In this document: positions 16,945-27,265 of the stretch, piece by piece
Layout: every line of letters begins with the position of its first letter
How positions within the stretch are numbered: the stretch's first letter is position 1
Origin: Deltaproteobacteria bacterium
GTDB lineage: Bacteria > Desulfobacterota > Desulfobacteria > Desulfobacterales > SURF-15
Assembly: GCA_019309565.1 (NCBI GenBank)
Contig: JAFDFZ010000034.1
Span: 1 to 45,939, forward strand
Direction: 5' to 3'
DNA length: 45,939 bases
Position numbers and translations under genes: made by a program
Notes under the pieces: generated by a model
Told to the model about the DNA's origin: nothing
The model's input: only the letters and a program-made list of their open reading frames with translations
The model's database searches: none

Positions 16945-18180
16945 CTATGAACCTTTGAAAAACCACATGCAAACCAAAATCAACAGGCCTAACCCGGAAA
17001 GAAACAGAGCGCTGGCAAGAAAGCTTTCCGTTGAGTCAACCAGGTAGCCGACAACAAACGGGCCTAAAAATCCGCCGATTTCCGCCACGCAAAAAAAAGC
17101 CCCCGTGGCAGAGCCCAGATACTTCGAGGCAACCTCAGGTGTTTCCATCAGGGCAAGGATCAGCAAAGGCATCAGACAGGGACCTGTCGCACCGAAAAAA
17201 AGCAGACCGGCCACATACGGCAGCTTCCACAACACAACCCACAGAATTGTAAGGCCCGTAAGAACCGCCATCAAACCGATTATTCTTCCTCGCAGATGAC
17301 TCGGAACCATTCGTGGAATCGTCAGCACCGCGGGAATACTGGCAAGAAAGGGAACGGCAGATGCCACCCCGGCTGCTTTCGGGGACATACCGGATTGTTC
17401 TAGAATCTTTGGAAGCCATGCAAAGTAGCCATGCATGATGGCAAAGGACAGAAGCCCCGATAACAGGATGATCCGCCCCCGATGAATCCTGAACAAATCA
17501 ACAATAACCCGCATGGGGTTTAAACGCTCCGGAACTCGGGCAGCCTCCACCTCTTTTGCCGCAAACAACCATAGAAATGCAAACAGAAATGTCACCGCTG
17601 CGTAAAATACAAACGTAAGCCGCCAGCTATGCCCCACCATTGGCATCACCACGGTATTGGTTGCAGCAAGAGAGGTCATCCCACCGATCCAGGGCCCCGT
17701 GGTATAGATGCCAACCGCCGTTGCCCTCTCCTTTCCCGCAAACCACTGGGAGATGGTTTTCGGACATCCGATGGAAATCATGGGCCCTCCGGCGCCAAAA
17801 ATCGCCACAAAAACAAGAAGCGTAATGAACCCTACGGATAAAGAGCGAAGCAGGGCCGATAGTCCAATAACGATCGCTCCGGCAAATATGGATTTCCGCA
17901 CACCCCATCGATCCATGATTATACCTGCCACCACTGCCAGTGCTATATAGGTCATCTGCCAGGATCCCAACACCAGTCCCATCTGGCCGTATGATAATTT
18001 CAGATCAAGGATAATGGGGGTGATCAGGGGAGATGGAGATCGAGTGATAAGGCCGAATGAAAAATATAACAACCAGAGCAGTGCCAGCATGAGCCATCGG
18101 TACGGCTGTCGATACAGCTCCACATTCTTTGCTGAATTTGCAGTCGAGCTCAAGCAGGGCTTTTGCTGATGAGATGCCAT
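16945..18180 (-). CDS. Major facilitator superfamily transporter
   Basis: A 411-residue inner-membrane carrier with about twelve hydrophobic segments and the MFS signature between helices 2 and 3 (GIIMDRWGVRKSIFAG). A Gly-rich segment GAGGPMISIGCPKTISQWF and the central AAKEVEAARVPERLNP loop follow. It resembles the cyanate/organic-anion (CynX/NimT-like) branch of small-molecule carriers. No substrate can be inferred from sequence. It precedes the methyltransferase and activator on the same strand with 146 bases between, so it may import a methylated or C1-related compound. That link is speculative. Confidence 0.82.
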   Translation of the reverse strand: MASHQQKPCLSSTANSAKNVELYRQPYRWLMLALLWLLYFSFGLITRSPSPLITPIILDLKLSYGQMGLVLGSWQMTYIALAVVAGIIMDRWGVRKSIFAGAIVIGLSALLRSLSVGFITLLVFVAIFGAGGPMISIGCPKTISQWFAGKERATAVGIYTTGPWIGGMTSLAATNTVVMPMVGHSWRLTFVFYAAVTFLFAFLWLFAAKEVEAARVPERLNPMRVIVDLFRIHRGRIILLSGLLSFAIMHGYFAWLPKILEQSGMSPKAAGVASAVPFLASIPAVLTIPRMVPSHLRGRIIGLMAVLTGLTILWVVLWKLPYVAGLLFFGATGPCLMPLLILALMETPEVASKYLGSATGAFFCVAEIGGFLGPFVVGYLVDSTESFLASALFLSGLGLLILVCMWFFKGS

Positions 18181-18228
18181 GGACAGGGTAGGTAATAAAT
18201 GTGGTCAAAGAAAGCAAGTGCATAAAGA

Positions 18229-18268
18229 TGAAAAAATCCCGCAGACTCATGAAACTGCGGGATTTTCC
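18229..18268 (-). terminator. Rho-independent terminator of grpE-dnaK
   Basis: On the minus strand an 11-base stem (aatcccgcag with its complement, loop tttcatgagt) is followed by a T-run. It lies about 35 bases after the dnaK stop and before the MFS gene start, so the heat-shock operon ends here. Confidence 0.8.
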
Positions 18269-18301
18269 GGCAATCGAAATCGATCCTTAGATCCGGGGTG
18301 C

Positions 18302-20236
18302 TTATTTATCTTCTTTTACTTCTTCAAAATCGGCGTCCACCACATCGTCATCCTTGCCGCGTGAACCGCCCGCCGCCGCCCCTGCTTGCTGACCGGCTCC
18401 GGCCTCGGCCTGTTGTCCTGCACCAGCCTGGGAAGCCTGTTGATACATGGCTTCTGCCAATTTATGGGACTTCTGGGTTAATTCCTCGCTTAGTCGTTTA
18501 ATCTCTGCCGCATCTTCTCCTTCCATGGCCTTCTTCAGTGCACTTATGGCGGATTCGACCTGGCCTTTTGTGGTGCTGTCCACTTTGTCTCCAAGTTCCC
18601 TTATGGATTTTTCCGTATTGTATATCAGAGCATCGGCATGGTTTCTTGCTTCCACAAGTTCCTTTTTCTTTCGATCCTCTTCTGCATGCATTTCGGCATC
18701 CTTGACCAGCCGATCGATTTCCTCCTTCGACAACCCGCTGGAAGCGGTTATCTGAATGGACTGTTCTTTGTTGGTTGCCAGGTCCTTTGCCGAAACATTC
18801 ACGATGCCATTGGCATCTATGTCAAAGCTAACCTCGATTTGGGGAACTCCTCTGGGGGCAGGTGGAATGCCAACCAGCTCAAAACGCCCAAGGGTTTTGT
18901 TGTCGGCTGCCATTTCCCGTTCGCCCTGAAGCACATGGATCGAAACAGCGGGTTGGTTATCGGCCGCTGTTGAGAAAATCTGACTTTTTCTTGTTGGAAT
19001 GGTCGTATTTTTTTCGATGAGCTTGGTCATAACCCCACCCAGGGTTTCAATCCCCAAAGACAGGGGGGTCACATCCAGCAGAAGCACATCTTTTACATCT
19101 CCTCTTAACACGCCGCCTTGAATGGCCGCACCAATCGCTACCACTTCGTCCGGGTTAACACCTTTATGTGGATCTTTGCCGAAAATCTTCTTTACCCTGT
19201 CTTGGACCGCCGGCATCCGCGTCATCCCGCCTACAAGAATCACCTCATGAATATCTCTGGCAGACAGTCCGGCATCCTGCAAAGCAATCCGGCAGGGACC
19301 CTCCAGCTTGTCGAGCAGATCGCTTACAAGAGCCTCGAGTTTTGCACGTGTAACCCTGATGTTAAGATGTTTGGGACCGCTGCTATCGGCGGTGATAAAT
19401 GGAAGGTTCACATCGGTTTCCATTGAAGTGGACAGCTCCATTTTCGCTTTCTCGGCAGCCTCCTTTAGGCGCTGCAGCGCCATTTTGTCCCCTCTTAAAT
19501 CGATCCCCTGGTCTTTTTTAAATTCATCGGCCAGATAATCGATCAGTCTTAAGTCAAAATCCTCACCTCCCAGGTGGGTATCACCATTGGTGGCCTTGAC
19601 TTCAAACACTCCTTCGCCGATTTCCAGTATGGAAATGTCGAACGTTCCTCCGCCTAGATCGAACACGGCGATCTTTTCATCACGCTTTTTATCAAGACCA
19701 TATGCCAGAGATGCGGCGGTGGGTTCGTTGATAATTCTTAGAACATTGAGTCCCGCGATTTTACCTGCATCCTTGGTGGCCTGGCGCTGGCTGTCATCAA
19801 AATATGCCGGAACCGTGATGACCGCATCGGTTACTTTCTCTCCAAGATATTCTTCAGCAGCGTTTTTAATATATTGTAATATATAGGCTGAGATTTCCGC
19901 TGGACTGTACTGCTTGCCCCGAATGTTGATCCGGGCATCACCATTTGGCGCTTCTTCGATTTTATAAGGAAGTATCTTAATATCATTTTGGACCTCGGGC
20001 GAGGCGTACTTCCGGCCGATGAGTCTTTTTACCGCAAACACCGTGTTTTCCGGGTTGGTAATCGCCTGACGTTTGGCGATCTGCCCCACCAGCCTTTCTC
20101 CTTTTTCATTAATGGCGACAATGGATGGGGTGGTTCTTCCTCCTTCTGGATTTGGAATAACCTTTGCCTCACTTCCTTCCATGACCGCTACACATGAGTT
20201 TGTGGTCCCAAGATCGATTCCAATTACCTTTGACAT
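18302..20236 (-). CDS. dnaK: Molecular chaperone DnaK (Hsp70)
   Basis: ATP-driven folding chaperone in the cytoplasm, working with DnaJ and GrpE. It opens [18 protein letters not shown]. It includes [20 protein letters not shown], the phosphate loop [30 protein letters not shown], and the interdomain linker [16 protein letters not shown]. The C-terminal lid is rich in Gln, Ala and Gly and ends in [16 protein letters not shown], the EEVD-like tail that is standard in bacteria. At 644 residues it is full length. It lies 29 bases after grpE. A dnaJ gene does not follow; a terminator is found instead. Confidence 0.98.
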   Translation of the reverse strand: MSKVIGIDLGTTNSCVAVMEGSEAKVIPNPEGGRTTPSIVAINEKGERLVGQIAKRQAITNPENTVFAVKRLIGRKYASPEVQNDIKILPYKIEEAPNGDARINIRGKQYSPAEISAYILQYIKNAAEEYLGEKVTDAVITVPAYFDDSQRQATKDAGKIAGLNVLRIINEPTAASLAYGLDKKRDEKIAVFDLGGGTFDISILEIGEGVFEVKATNGDTHLGGEDFDLRLIDYLADEFKKDQGIDLRGDKMALQRLKEAAEKAKMELSTSMETDVNLPFITADSSGPKHLNIRVTRAKLEALVSDLLDKLEGPCRIALQDAGLSARDIHEVILVGGMTRMPAVQDRVKKIFGKDPHKGVNPDEVVAIGAAIQGGVLRGDVKDVLLLDVTPLSLGIETLGGVMTKLIEKNTTIPTRKSQIFSTAADNQPAVSIHVLQGEREMAADNKTLGRFELVGIPPAPRGVPQIEVSFDIDANGIVNVSAKDLATNKEQSIQITASSGLSKEEIDRLVKDAEMHAEEDRKKKELVEARNHADALIYNTEKSIRELGDKVDSTTKGQVESAISALKKAMEGEDAAEIKRLSEELTQKSHKLAEAMYQQASQAGAGQQAEAGAGQQAGAAAGGSRGKDDDVVDADFEEVKEDK

Positions 20237-20265
20237 TGTATTCCTCCTTAGACGATATATGTAAA

Positions 20266-20919
20266 CTAATTGTTGTTCTGGTTTTCCTTGTCTTCAGTTC
20301 CCGGCTCTTCCTTTGCCTTTGAAACGGCGACTACTGCAGGTCTAAGTAACCGATCGTATAACATATAGCCCTTTTGAAGCTCGTTTATAACCGTATTCTC
20401 TGGATGTTCATCTGATTCTTCTTGAAGCAAAGCTTCGTGGTAACGGGGATCAAACGGCTTGCCCACCGAATCGATGGGTTTGACATGATACTTTTCCAAA
20501 ATGCTTAAAATATGTTTGAGGGTCATATCGATCCCCTCCACGATTCCGTTTTGATCTTTTGTGTGCTCGTTTGACGCCCGTATGGCAAGCTCAAGGTTGT
20601 CTACCACACTGAGCATTGCCTTTAAAAGCTCTTCGTTTGCATACTTCTTGATGTCCTGCATTTCTCGCGCAGATCGTTTTTTGTAATTTTCGAATTCCGC
20701 ATAAAGCCTCAAGTATTTGTTATGACATTCTTCCGCTTTCGCTTCGGCGGCACGAAGTCTTTCCTCAAGATCTTTGGAGGTTTCCACCGCCTCATCCTTT
20801 GTTTCCTGTTTCGCATCTGCCTTTTCCGTATGCACTTTGCTTTCCTGGGCTACCTGTTGTTCCTTTCCAATCTGTTCGGCTTCCTGGTATTTTCTTATCT
20901 TATTTTTCTTGTCCGACAT
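20266..20919 (-). CDS. grpE: Nucleotide exchange factor GrpE
   Basis: Releases ADP from DnaK. The charged, coiled-coil N-terminal half (residues about 1-90, many Glu/Lys/Gln) leads to [18 protein letters not shown]. The signature region [13 protein letters not shown]...[36 protein letters not shown] and the C-terminal [21 protein letters not shown] follow. ATG 20919 gives the usual beginning MSDKKNK and is preceded by AGGA; the longer reading from 20958 would extend into the leader. No hrcA gene or obvious CIRCE inverted repeat is present upstream, so control differs from the HrcA type. Confidence 0.95.
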   Translation of the reverse strand: MSDKKNKIRKYQEAEQIGKEQQVAQESKVHTEKADAKQETKDEAVETSKDLEERLRAAEAKAEECHNKYLRLYAEFENYKKRSAREMQDIKKYANEELLKAMLSVVDNLELAIRASNEHTKDQNGIVEGIDMTLKHILSILEKYHVKPIDSVGKPFDPRYHEALLQEESDEHPENTVINELQKGYMLYDRLLRPAVVAVSKAKEEPGTEDKENQNNN

Positions 20920-20969
20920 CGATCCTATCTTCTCCTGTTTGTAATTTTTCGGGAACAAACTTTTTCAAC

Positions 20970-20997
20970 AACATAATACCAACTTGACCGATGTCAA
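20970..20997 (-). promoter_or_regulatory. Candidate promoter of grpE-dnaK
   Basis: On the minus strand TTGACA (20992-20997), a 16-base spacer and TATGTT (20970-20975) lie about 50 bases before the grpE start. The -35 box is preceded by C (CTTGACA). The match suits a sigma70-type promoter; a heat-shock sigma factor cannot be excluded. Confidence 0.45.
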
Positions 20998-21006
20998 GCA
21001 GATCAA

Positions 21007-21129
21007 ATGACTGGATTTTATAACGATTTCGCTGCTGATGATTATTTGCGCGAGATAGAAGGTTTGAAAGAAAAACTCGCCGATCCACTTGATATTTCAA
21101 GTAAAATAGATCCAGCGTATAAAAAATAG
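21007..21129 (+). CDS. Possible 40-residue small protein
   Basis: A short frame (MTGFYNDFAADDYLREIEGL, continuing to a PAYKK end) is acidic and helix-like and has normal-looking codons. It lacks a ribosome-binding site and I recognise no family. It lies between the divergent grpE promoter and the SRP RNA 3' end. It may equally be the remnant of a longer gene. Confidence 0.22.
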   Translation: MTGFYNDFAADDYLREIEGLKEKLADPLDISSKIDPAYKK

Positions 21130-21149
21130 AAAAGGGGAAAGGCAGACAC

Positions 21150-21405
21150 GGTTGTGCACCCTTCTTCGTGTCCTATTCCGGAATACTTGAACCGCCGGTA
21201 AGATCGGGATCATTCCACGACACAGGCTGCATCACTTATCGCTGCTTCCTTCCGGACCTGACGAGGTTCGTGACCGCCTGTTGCGCGGCGACCGATCCGT
21301 TGGGTTCACTCGATTCCGGACTTCAAACCCTCAGAAGGGAATTCAGCCCCGCATAAAGCGGATTTCGGGTACAGGGCACCGCTAGCTCCCCGCCTAGCAC
21401 AACCA
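21150..21405 (-). ncRNA. ffs: Signal recognition particle RNA, large form with Alu domain
   Basis: The RNA scaffold of the SRP, which targets nascent membrane proteins with Ffh. On the minus strand the near-universal helix-8 block aggtccggaaggaagcagc lies around 21240-21258. The 5' part reads gtgctaggcggggagctagc and continues with ggtgccctgtaccc, closely following the Alu-domain sequence known from the Bacillus subtilis scRNA. The first and last bases pair (ggttgtgc at the 5' end with gcacaacc at the 3' end), closing the long rod and fixing the ends near 21405 and 21150. The length of about 256 nt is much longer than the 4.5S type of gammaproteobacteria. Confidence 0.93.
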
Positions 21406-21409
21406 ATCT

Positions 21410-21439
21410 AGTTTACAACCGTTTGTGCCGCTTTTTCAA
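21410..21439 (-). promoter_or_regulatory. Promoter of the SRP RNA gene
   Basis: On the minus strand TTGAAA (21434-21439), an 18-base spacer and TAAACT (21410-21415) are placed so that transcription would begin a few bases on, where the closing helix of the RNA begins. The region 21440-21726 upstream shows no further gene. Confidence 0.5.
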
Positions 21440-21747
21440 GTCAAAAAGAAAAATAACAACAATTCACAGAGAATTGCTGCGGATACGCGATTCCTGTTGA
21501 CAGGGAAAGGCAGATTGCCGTAAACTATAAATGTTTAAAAAAGTTGCTTATATCTTAGCCGCTCTTTATTTCCGACAGGCCTCAATGCAACCGAATTTTT
21601 CAAGAACTTGTCATAGAATTCTCAAGCTTGGCAGTGATGGAACGAAAGCAATTCCGAGGTTCTAACGGCTTTGAAAATAATATTATCAAATCCTTTAAAA
21701 TTAATTAAAACACAGTGGCATTTTAGATGTCATGCCGATTATCACAC

Positions 21748-23211
21748 ATGAGCGAAACTCAGGTTGTCGAGAAAAACAAGTGCTCAATACTCGGGCCGGT
21801 AATGAAAACGATCGAGGCCCACAATATGTTTCAACCCGCTGATTCGGTTCTCATCGGGGTTTCAGGCGGCTCTGATTCGGTGGCGCTTTTATATATTCTT
21901 CTTTTGTTAGCTCCGAAACTGGCTATCCGTCTGGGGGTCGCTCACTTAAATCACGGCCTGAGGGGTGAGGCCTCAGAGCGAGATGCCCGGTTTGTATCGG
22001 CCCTTGCTGAAAAAAACAATCTGCCGTTTTTTTACGACAAGGTTAATGTTCCGGAATATCGCCGAATCCATAAGCTTTCTGAGGAAGAGGCATCCAGATG
22101 CCTTCGGTATGAGTTTTTTAACCGGATAGCGAAAAAAAACGGATACCAAAAGATTGCATTGGGTCATCAGGCGGATGATAATGCAGAGCTGATCCTCATG
22201 TGCCTGCTAAGAGGCAGCGGCACGTTGGGTGTTTCGGGCATTGCACCGGTCCGAAACGGTAAGTTGGTCCGCCCGCTGATTGACATAAGAAAAAAGGAAA
22301 TCCTAGAATTTTTGAATCAAAACGATATCCAATATGTCAATGACGCAACCAACACGCAGATGCGGTATCTTCGTAATCGCGTCCGACACCAGCTGATACC
22401 TTGCCTGAAATCAACCTATAATCCAAATATTGTTGAAACGCTAAATCGCCTTTCCAGTATCTTAAGAGCTGAAGAAGAATGGATAAGTCATCAGATCCAC
22501 CACCTCTGGAGCCGTCTGTTCAAGGTATCGGAGCACAACAGGGTGCATCTGGGCGTTGATGAGATAAACAATCTGCATATCGCCGCGAAACGAAGAATCT
22601 TGAGGCATGCCATTCGAATGGTCAAGGGAAATTTAAGGCGAATCACCTTCTCTCATATCGAACAGGTTATAGTACTTTGTGAAGAAGGACCAAAGGTTGG
22701 TTCTCTGCATTTACCGGATCGCATTCGAATCGATCGGCACAACACCCTGTTGAAAATATCAAAGGAAGCACGATCATTGCGGAATTCGGATTTTCCTAAC
22801 CGTACTCCGACAAATTGCCATTATGAATATCGATTCGACAAACCGCAACAGGCATGGATAGAGGAGCTGGGCGCATATTTAAGATTGACCGAAATATCGG
22901 CTGAAAACCCGCCGGATTATCGTAAGGCTGGACACAGGGTGGCTTTTATTGATATGAATATGATAGAATTTCCATTGTTATTAAGAAACCCAAAACCCGG
23001 TGATCGTTTCAAGCCTCTGGGCATGAAGGGTACCCAAAAGGTTAAAACATTTTTCATTAATAATAAGATACCCAGGGGTGAACGCAACAGATGCCCGGTA
23101 ATGATCAGCAGGGGGAAGATCATATGGGTGGTGGGGCATCGAATCGATGATTCGGTAAAAATAAGTCCTGAAACCCGAAGAATCTTGAAGGCTGAACTTT
23201 TACTTGCTTAA
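21748..23211 (+). CDS. tilS: tRNA(Ile)-lysidine synthase
   Basis: Attaches lysine to C34 of the CAU-anticodon isoleucine tRNA, changing its codon from AUG to AUA. The N-terminal PP-loop domain has VLIGVSGGSDSVALLY, LNHGLRGEASERDARFV, LALGHQADDNAEL and LLRGSGTLGVSGI. The C-terminal region with LLLRNPKPGDRFKPLGMKGTQKVKTFFINNKIPR and VVGHRIDDSVK is the typical TilS tail. About 487 residues. The start is uncertain among ATG 21727, 21748 and 21802, none with a strong ribosome site; the PP loop begins about 20 residues after the last. It heads a plus-strand cluster with ftsH and folP, a common arrangement. Confidence 0.95.
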   Translation: MSETQVVEKNKCSILGPVMKTIEAHNMFQPADSVLIGVSGGSDSVALLYILLLLAPKLAIRLGVAHLNHGLRGEASERDARFVSALAEKNNLPFFYDKVNVPEYRRIHKLSEEEASRCLRYEFFNRIAKKNGYQKIALGHQADDNAELILMCLLRGSGTLGVSGIAPVRNGKLVRPLIDIRKKEILEFLNQNDIQYVNDATNTQMRYLRNRVRHQLIPCLKSTYNPNIVETLNRLSSILRAEEEWISHQIHHLWSRLFKVSEHNRVHLGVDEINNLHIAAKRRILRHAIRMVKGNLRRITFSHIEQVIVLCEEGPKVGSLHLPDRIRIDRHNTLLKISKEARSLRNSDFPNRTPTNCHYEYRFDKPQQAWIEELGAYLRLTEISAENPPDYRKAGHRVAFIDMNMIEFPLLLRNPKPGDRFKPLGMKGTQKVKTFFINNKIPRGERNRCPVMISRGKIIWVVGHRIDDSVKISPETRRILKAELLLA

Positions 23212-23357
23212 TCATGTTTTATGATTATGATATGCTATTACTGCAGTCACTGGCCCCTTAAAAGCGGCACGCATACCTCAAAAGAGTCTGTTCAAAAGAT
23301 ACAGATGAACCTCTTTTAGTGCCGAAGATATCATCAAAAGGGATGGAGGTATTACTT

Positions 23358-25304
23358 TTGAATCCGTTTTATAAAAACCTGGCGTTATGGCTGGTCATCA
23401 CGCTGATGATGATCATGCTGTATAACCTTTTTAATCAGCAGCATCTTTCTGAAACCAATATCAGTTACACTGAATTCCTTTCCATGGTTGAAGATGAGCG
23501 CGTTGCAGAGACTGTTATCCAGGGCCAAGAACTCTTTATTACGGATGTGAATCGAAATCGCTATAAGAGCTATGCCCCCCAGGATAACGAGCTTGTTTCA
23601 CTTCTTCGAAGAAAAGGAGTTTCCATAAAGGCAAAACCTCCTGCCGAGTCTCCCTGGTACATGTCTGTGCTGGTTTCCTGGTTTCCAATGCTGGTGCTTA
23701 TCGGTGTCTGGATATTCTTTATGCGCCAGATGCAGACCGGGGGTGGCAAGGCGTTGTCGTTCGGCAAGAGTCGCGCACGGTTGATGTCTGATCAGCACGA
23801 AAAAGTCACTTTTGCGGATGTTGCCGGGATCGACGAAGCCAAAGAAGAGTTGAGTGAAATCGTAGAATTTTTAAGAGAACCCAAGAAATTCACCCGCCTT
23901 GGAGGAAGAATCCCCAAGGGGGTCTTGCTCATGGGCCCTCCTGGTACCGGGAAAACACTTCTTGGAAGAGCCATTGCAGGGGAAGCCGGAGTACCGTTTT
24001 TCAGCATAAGCGGTTCTGATTTTGTGGAGATGTTTGTAGGCGTGGGTGCCTCTCGGGTCAGGGATCTCTTTGTGCAAGGAAAGAAAAACGCTCCCTGTAT
24101 CATATTTATCGACGAAATAGACGCTGTGGGAAGGCATCGAGGCGCGGGCCTCGGCGGGGGCCACGACGAAAGAGAGCAAACTCTCAACCAGTTGCTGGTG
24201 GAAATGGATGGATTCGAATCCAATGAAGGGGTGATTCTCATCGCTGCCACCAACCGCCCGGATGTTCTTGATCCGGCGCTTTTACGCCCGGGGCGATTCG
24301 ATCGTCAGATTGTAGTGTCCATGCCGGACATCGCAGGCAGAGAGAAGATCCTTCGGGTTCACATGAAAAAAACCCCTGTTGCATCCGACGTTAATCCCAC
24401 CATACTGGCGAAGGGCACTCCCGGGTTTTCCGGTGCAGACCTGGAGAATCTGGTCAATGAGGCCGCTTTGATCGCCGCAAAACGAAACAAAGAAAAACTG
24501 GAGATGGTCGATTTCGAGGATGCCAAAGATAAAGTCTATATGGGGCTTGAGCGAAAATCCAAAGTCATCTCCGAGGAAGATAAACGCACCACGGCATATC
24601 ATGAAGGCGGCCATGCCTTGGTCTCTCGGTTCCTGCCACATACCGATGCCGTCAATAAAATCACCATAATACCACGGGGCCGGGCTGCAGGTATCACATG
24701 GTTTTTACCTGAGGAAAGAGACTTCAAATTTAAAGATCAGCTTTTAAGCGAGCTGTCGGTGGCATTTGGCGGGCGTGCTGCCGAGGCGCTCGTATTGAAA
24801 CAGATCAGCACAGGGGCTTCCAATGATATTAAAATGGCCACCGACCTGGCGCAGAAGATGGTTCGTAGCTGGGGAATGAGCGATTCGCTGGGACCGCTTT
24901 CCTATGCCAAGGAAGAAGAGCACATTTTTCTTGGTCGGGAAATTGCCCAACACCGGGACTATTCAGAAGAAACAGCGCGGAAAATTGATGAGGAAGTAAA
25001 AAAACTCATCAATCAGGCTTATGATAGGGCAAAACAGGTTTTGGAAGAAAATATGGATATCCTCCATAAGCTGGCGGGATTGCTGCTTGAAAAAGAAACC
25101 GTGATGGGAGCCGAACTAGATGAGCTGATCCATACCATGAGACCCGGCATAGAGCTCCCTTCCGGAAAAGCAAGTGCAGGGGGAAAAACATCGGAACCAA
25201 AACCAGATCCTACCGATTCGGCAAAGAGCTCGGAACAATCCGAACAGCAAAAACAGAAACAGGATCCTGAACAGAGCGAGCAAACCGGACAACCGAAAGT
25301 TTAA
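23358..25304 (+). CDS. ftsH: ATP-dependent zinc metalloprotease FtsH
   Basis: Membrane-bound AAA+ protease that removes unassembled or damaged membrane proteins and regulatory factors. TTG 23358 is chosen as start because GGAGG lies eight bases upstream and it yields the usual [13 protein letters not shown] beginning. Two membrane helices flank a periplasmic domain (first near residues 5-24, second around [17 protein letters not shown]). The AAA module has [29 protein letters not shown] and [21 protein letters not shown]. The zinc site is [11 protein letters not shown]. The 648 residues end in a Gln/Glu/Lys-rich tail. folP follows after 12 bases. Confidence 0.97.
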   Translation: MNPFYKNLALWLVITLMMIMLYNLFNQQHLSETNISYTEFLSMVEDERVAETVIQGQELFITDVNRNRYKSYAPQDNELVSLLRRKGVSIKAKPPAESPWYMSVLVSWFPMLVLIGVWIFFMRQMQTGGGKALSFGKSRARLMSDQHEKVTFADVAGIDEAKEELSEIVEFLREPKKFTRLGGRIPKGVLLMGPPGTGKTLLGRAIAGEAGVPFFSISGSDFVEMFVGVGASRVRDLFVQGKKNAPCIIFIDEIDAVGRHRGAGLGGGHDEREQTLNQLLVEMDGFESNEGVILIAATNRPDVLDPALLRPGRFDRQIVVSMPDIAGREKILRVHMKKTPVASDVNPTILAKGTPGFSGADLENLVNEAALIAAKRNKEKLEMVDFEDAKDKVYMGLERKSKVISEEDKRTTAYHEGGHALVSRFLPHTDAVNKITIIPRGRAAGITWFLPEERDFKFKDQLLSELSVAFGGRAAEALVLKQISTGASNDIKMATDLAQKMVRSWGMSDSLGPLSYAKEEEHIFLGREIAQHRDYSEETARKIDEEVKKLINQAYDRAKQVLEENMDILHKLAGLLLEKETVMGAELDELIHTMRPGIELPSGKASAGGKTSEPKPDPTDSAKSSEQSEQQKQKQDPEQSEQTGQPKV

Positions 25305-25316
25305 TCTGCTTTTTCC

Positions 25317-26174
25317 ATGGAAACTCATACCATCCAGTGGGGTGACCACCGTCTTGAGCTGGGAAAAAACACATGCGTGATGGGCGTATTGAACGTTACG
25401 CCGGATTCATTTTCGGACGGGGGTAAGTATTTATCCCCTCAGGATGCCATTGCTCATGGCGAAAGACTGATCGAAGAGGGTGCGGATATTCTGGATATCG
25501 GAGGAGAGTCAACCCGCCCCTTTTCCGAAGCGGTTTCAATCGAAGAAGAGACTCACAGGGTGGTTCCGGTAATAGAGGCACTTGCAAAGCGGGTTCAGGT
25601 TCCCATCTCCATCGATACCTCCAAGGTCGAGGTTGCAAGGAAGGCCCTGGAAGCGGGAGCCTCTATTATTAACGATATCAGTGCACTGCGTTCAGAACCC
25701 GATTTGGCGGATATCGCGGCGCAATACGGTGTTCCTGTAATTCTCATGCACATGAAAGGAACCCCGAAGACCATGCAAATCTCTCCCGTTTATAAAAACC
25801 TTATTGAAGAAATTAAATCCTTTCTGGAAGAAAGGGTTCTTTTTGCTACTAGCAAAGGAATTCCACGATCTCGAATCATTATCGATCCTGGTATCGGTTT
25901 CGGGAAAACCTTCGACCACAACTTTCAATTGATCAAGCACCTGCGTGCCTTTGAATCCCTTAACTTACCCATCCTTGTGGGGCCTTCACGGAAGGCGTTC
26001 ATTCGTAAAACGATTTGCAAAGACGACCTTTCACCGGAAGCGCCGCAAGTGGAATCGGGCACCCAGGCCGCAGTGGCAGCAGCGGTACTGGCGGGGGCGC
26101 ACATGGTTAGAGTTCATGATGTGGCCAACACCCGCATTACATTGAAAATTATTGATGCCATCAAAAATGCTTAA
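25317..26174 (+). CDS. folP: Dihydropteroate synthase
   Basis: Condenses p-aminobenzoate with hydroxymethyldihydropterin pyrophosphate in folate synthesis. TIM-barrel landmarks: VMGVLNVTPDSFSDGG, GADILDIGGESTRPFSE, VPISIDTSKVEVA, SIINDISALR, VILMHMKGTPKTMQ, IIIDPGIGFGKTFDHN, VGPSRKAFI and the final RVHDVA. The 285 residues are full length. It follows ftsH by 12 bases and is probably cotranscribed. ATG 25317 has no obvious ribosome site, which fits translational coupling. Confidence 0.97.
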   Translation: METHTIQWGDHRLELGKNTCVMGVLNVTPDSFSDGGKYLSPQDAIAHGERLIEEGADILDIGGESTRPFSEAVSIEEETHRVVPVIEALAKRVQVPISIDTSKVEVARKALEAGASIINDISALRSEPDLADIAAQYGVPVILMHMKGTPKTMQISPVYKNLIEEIKSFLEERVLFATSKGIPRSRIIIDPGIGFGKTFDHNFQLIKHLRAFESLNLPILVGPSRKAFIRKTICKDDLSPEAPQVESGTQAAVAAAVLAGAHMVRVHDVANTRITLKIIDAIKNA

Positions 26175-26375
26175 TGTAAAACGCTGCTGCTTGAAAAGCA
26201 GCCGGTTAAAATCCTTTTTCCTTAATTACATTTAATGATTAGTTCTTTAACTTCGCAAAAATTTTAGTTGAACCATAGAATCATTCTTTTAATATGTTTT
26301 TGTAACTAAGGACATAATCAGTTTACGCTTTTACTGGTTATAATTTCGAAAACAACAAAAAGAAAGCCTGTCACC

Positions 26376-27137
26376 ATGCTTTTTGTCATCGACGTGGGCA
26401 ATACGAATACCGTGATGGGAATGTTCGATGGAAACAGACTCCTCAACGACTGGCGGATTCGAACGGAAAGAAATACGACGGAAGACGAGTTTTACATTCT
26501 TGTTTCCAATTTTTTTGACCGCGACCATGTTCGGATTTCAGACATCAACAGAACCATCATCTCCTGTGTGGTTCCTCCCATGATGACGGCCCTTGATGCA
26601 TTTTGTCGAAAATATTTAGGCCATTCTCCACATTGGGTCGATGCCCGATCCGCTTCGACCATGCCGATGCGGGTTCACAATCCTCTGGAAATGGGTGCGG
26701 ACCGAATCGTGAACGCCGTGGCTGCCTATCATAAATATCAGACCAGTCTGATCGTCATCGATTTTGGAACCGCTACCACCTTTGATTCCATTTCCGAAAA
26801 AGGCGAGCTTCTGGGCTGTGCCATCAGCCCGGGGATACAAATCTCCGCTGAGGCCCTTTTTGAGAAAGCATCCAAACTTCCACGGGTAGAGTTCACACCT
26901 CCTGAGAATGTGATCGGAAAAGACACAGACAGCAGTATGAAATCGGGGATTGTTTTCGGGTACGCATCTCTTGTGGACGGAATGGTTCACCGTATGAAAA
27001 AGGAGATGGGGTCAAGTCCGCGGGTCATTGCAACAGGAGGGCTTGCAGATGTCATGATGAAGATCTCAGAAACCATCGAGGTTGTAGAACCCAATTTGAC
27101 CTTAGAGGGGCTTCGGATCATCGGGGAGAGCCTCTGA
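26376..27137 (+). CDS. coaX: Type III pantothenate kinase
   Basis: First step of coenzyme A synthesis, phosphorylating pantothenate. The ASKHA-fold landmarks are MLFVIDVGNTNTVMGMF at the N-terminus, the conserved MGADRIVNAVAAYH, IVIDFGTATTFDSIS and GCAISPGIQISAEALF. GIVFGYASLVDGMV and ATGGLADVM follow near the end. At 253 residues it is complete. Some 200 bases separate it from folP; a small hairpin (gctgctt/aagcagc near 26182) may attenuate or end the upstream transcript. The gene that often precedes coaX, birA, is not in the window. Confidence 0.95.
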   Translation: MLFVIDVGNTNTVMGMFDGNRLLNDWRIRTERNTTEDEFYILVSNFFDRDHVRISDINRTIISCVVPPMMTALDAFCRKYLGHSPHWVDARSASTMPMRVHNPLEMGADRIVNAVAAYHKYQTSLIVIDFGTATTFDSISEKGELLGCAISPGIQISAEALFEKASKLPRVEFTPPENVIGKDTDSSMKSGIVFGYASLVDGMVHRMKKEMGSSPRVIATGGLADVMMKISETIEVVEPNLTLEGLRIIGESL

Positions 27138-27265
27138 ATCGCTCTGCAGTACAGAATCAATATTTTTTAGACACACCACAGGTGACAGCTCAGGGGGATG
27201 TTTTCTCCCAAAGCTTCTAGGATCATCGAACGAATCGTCAGCAAGGACAGGCGGGTTGCCAAAGT

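Noticed and set aside
20941..21006. CIRCE operator for the heat-shock operon
   Set aside because: No TTAGCACTC-N9-GAGTGCTAA-like repeat was found upstream of grpE.
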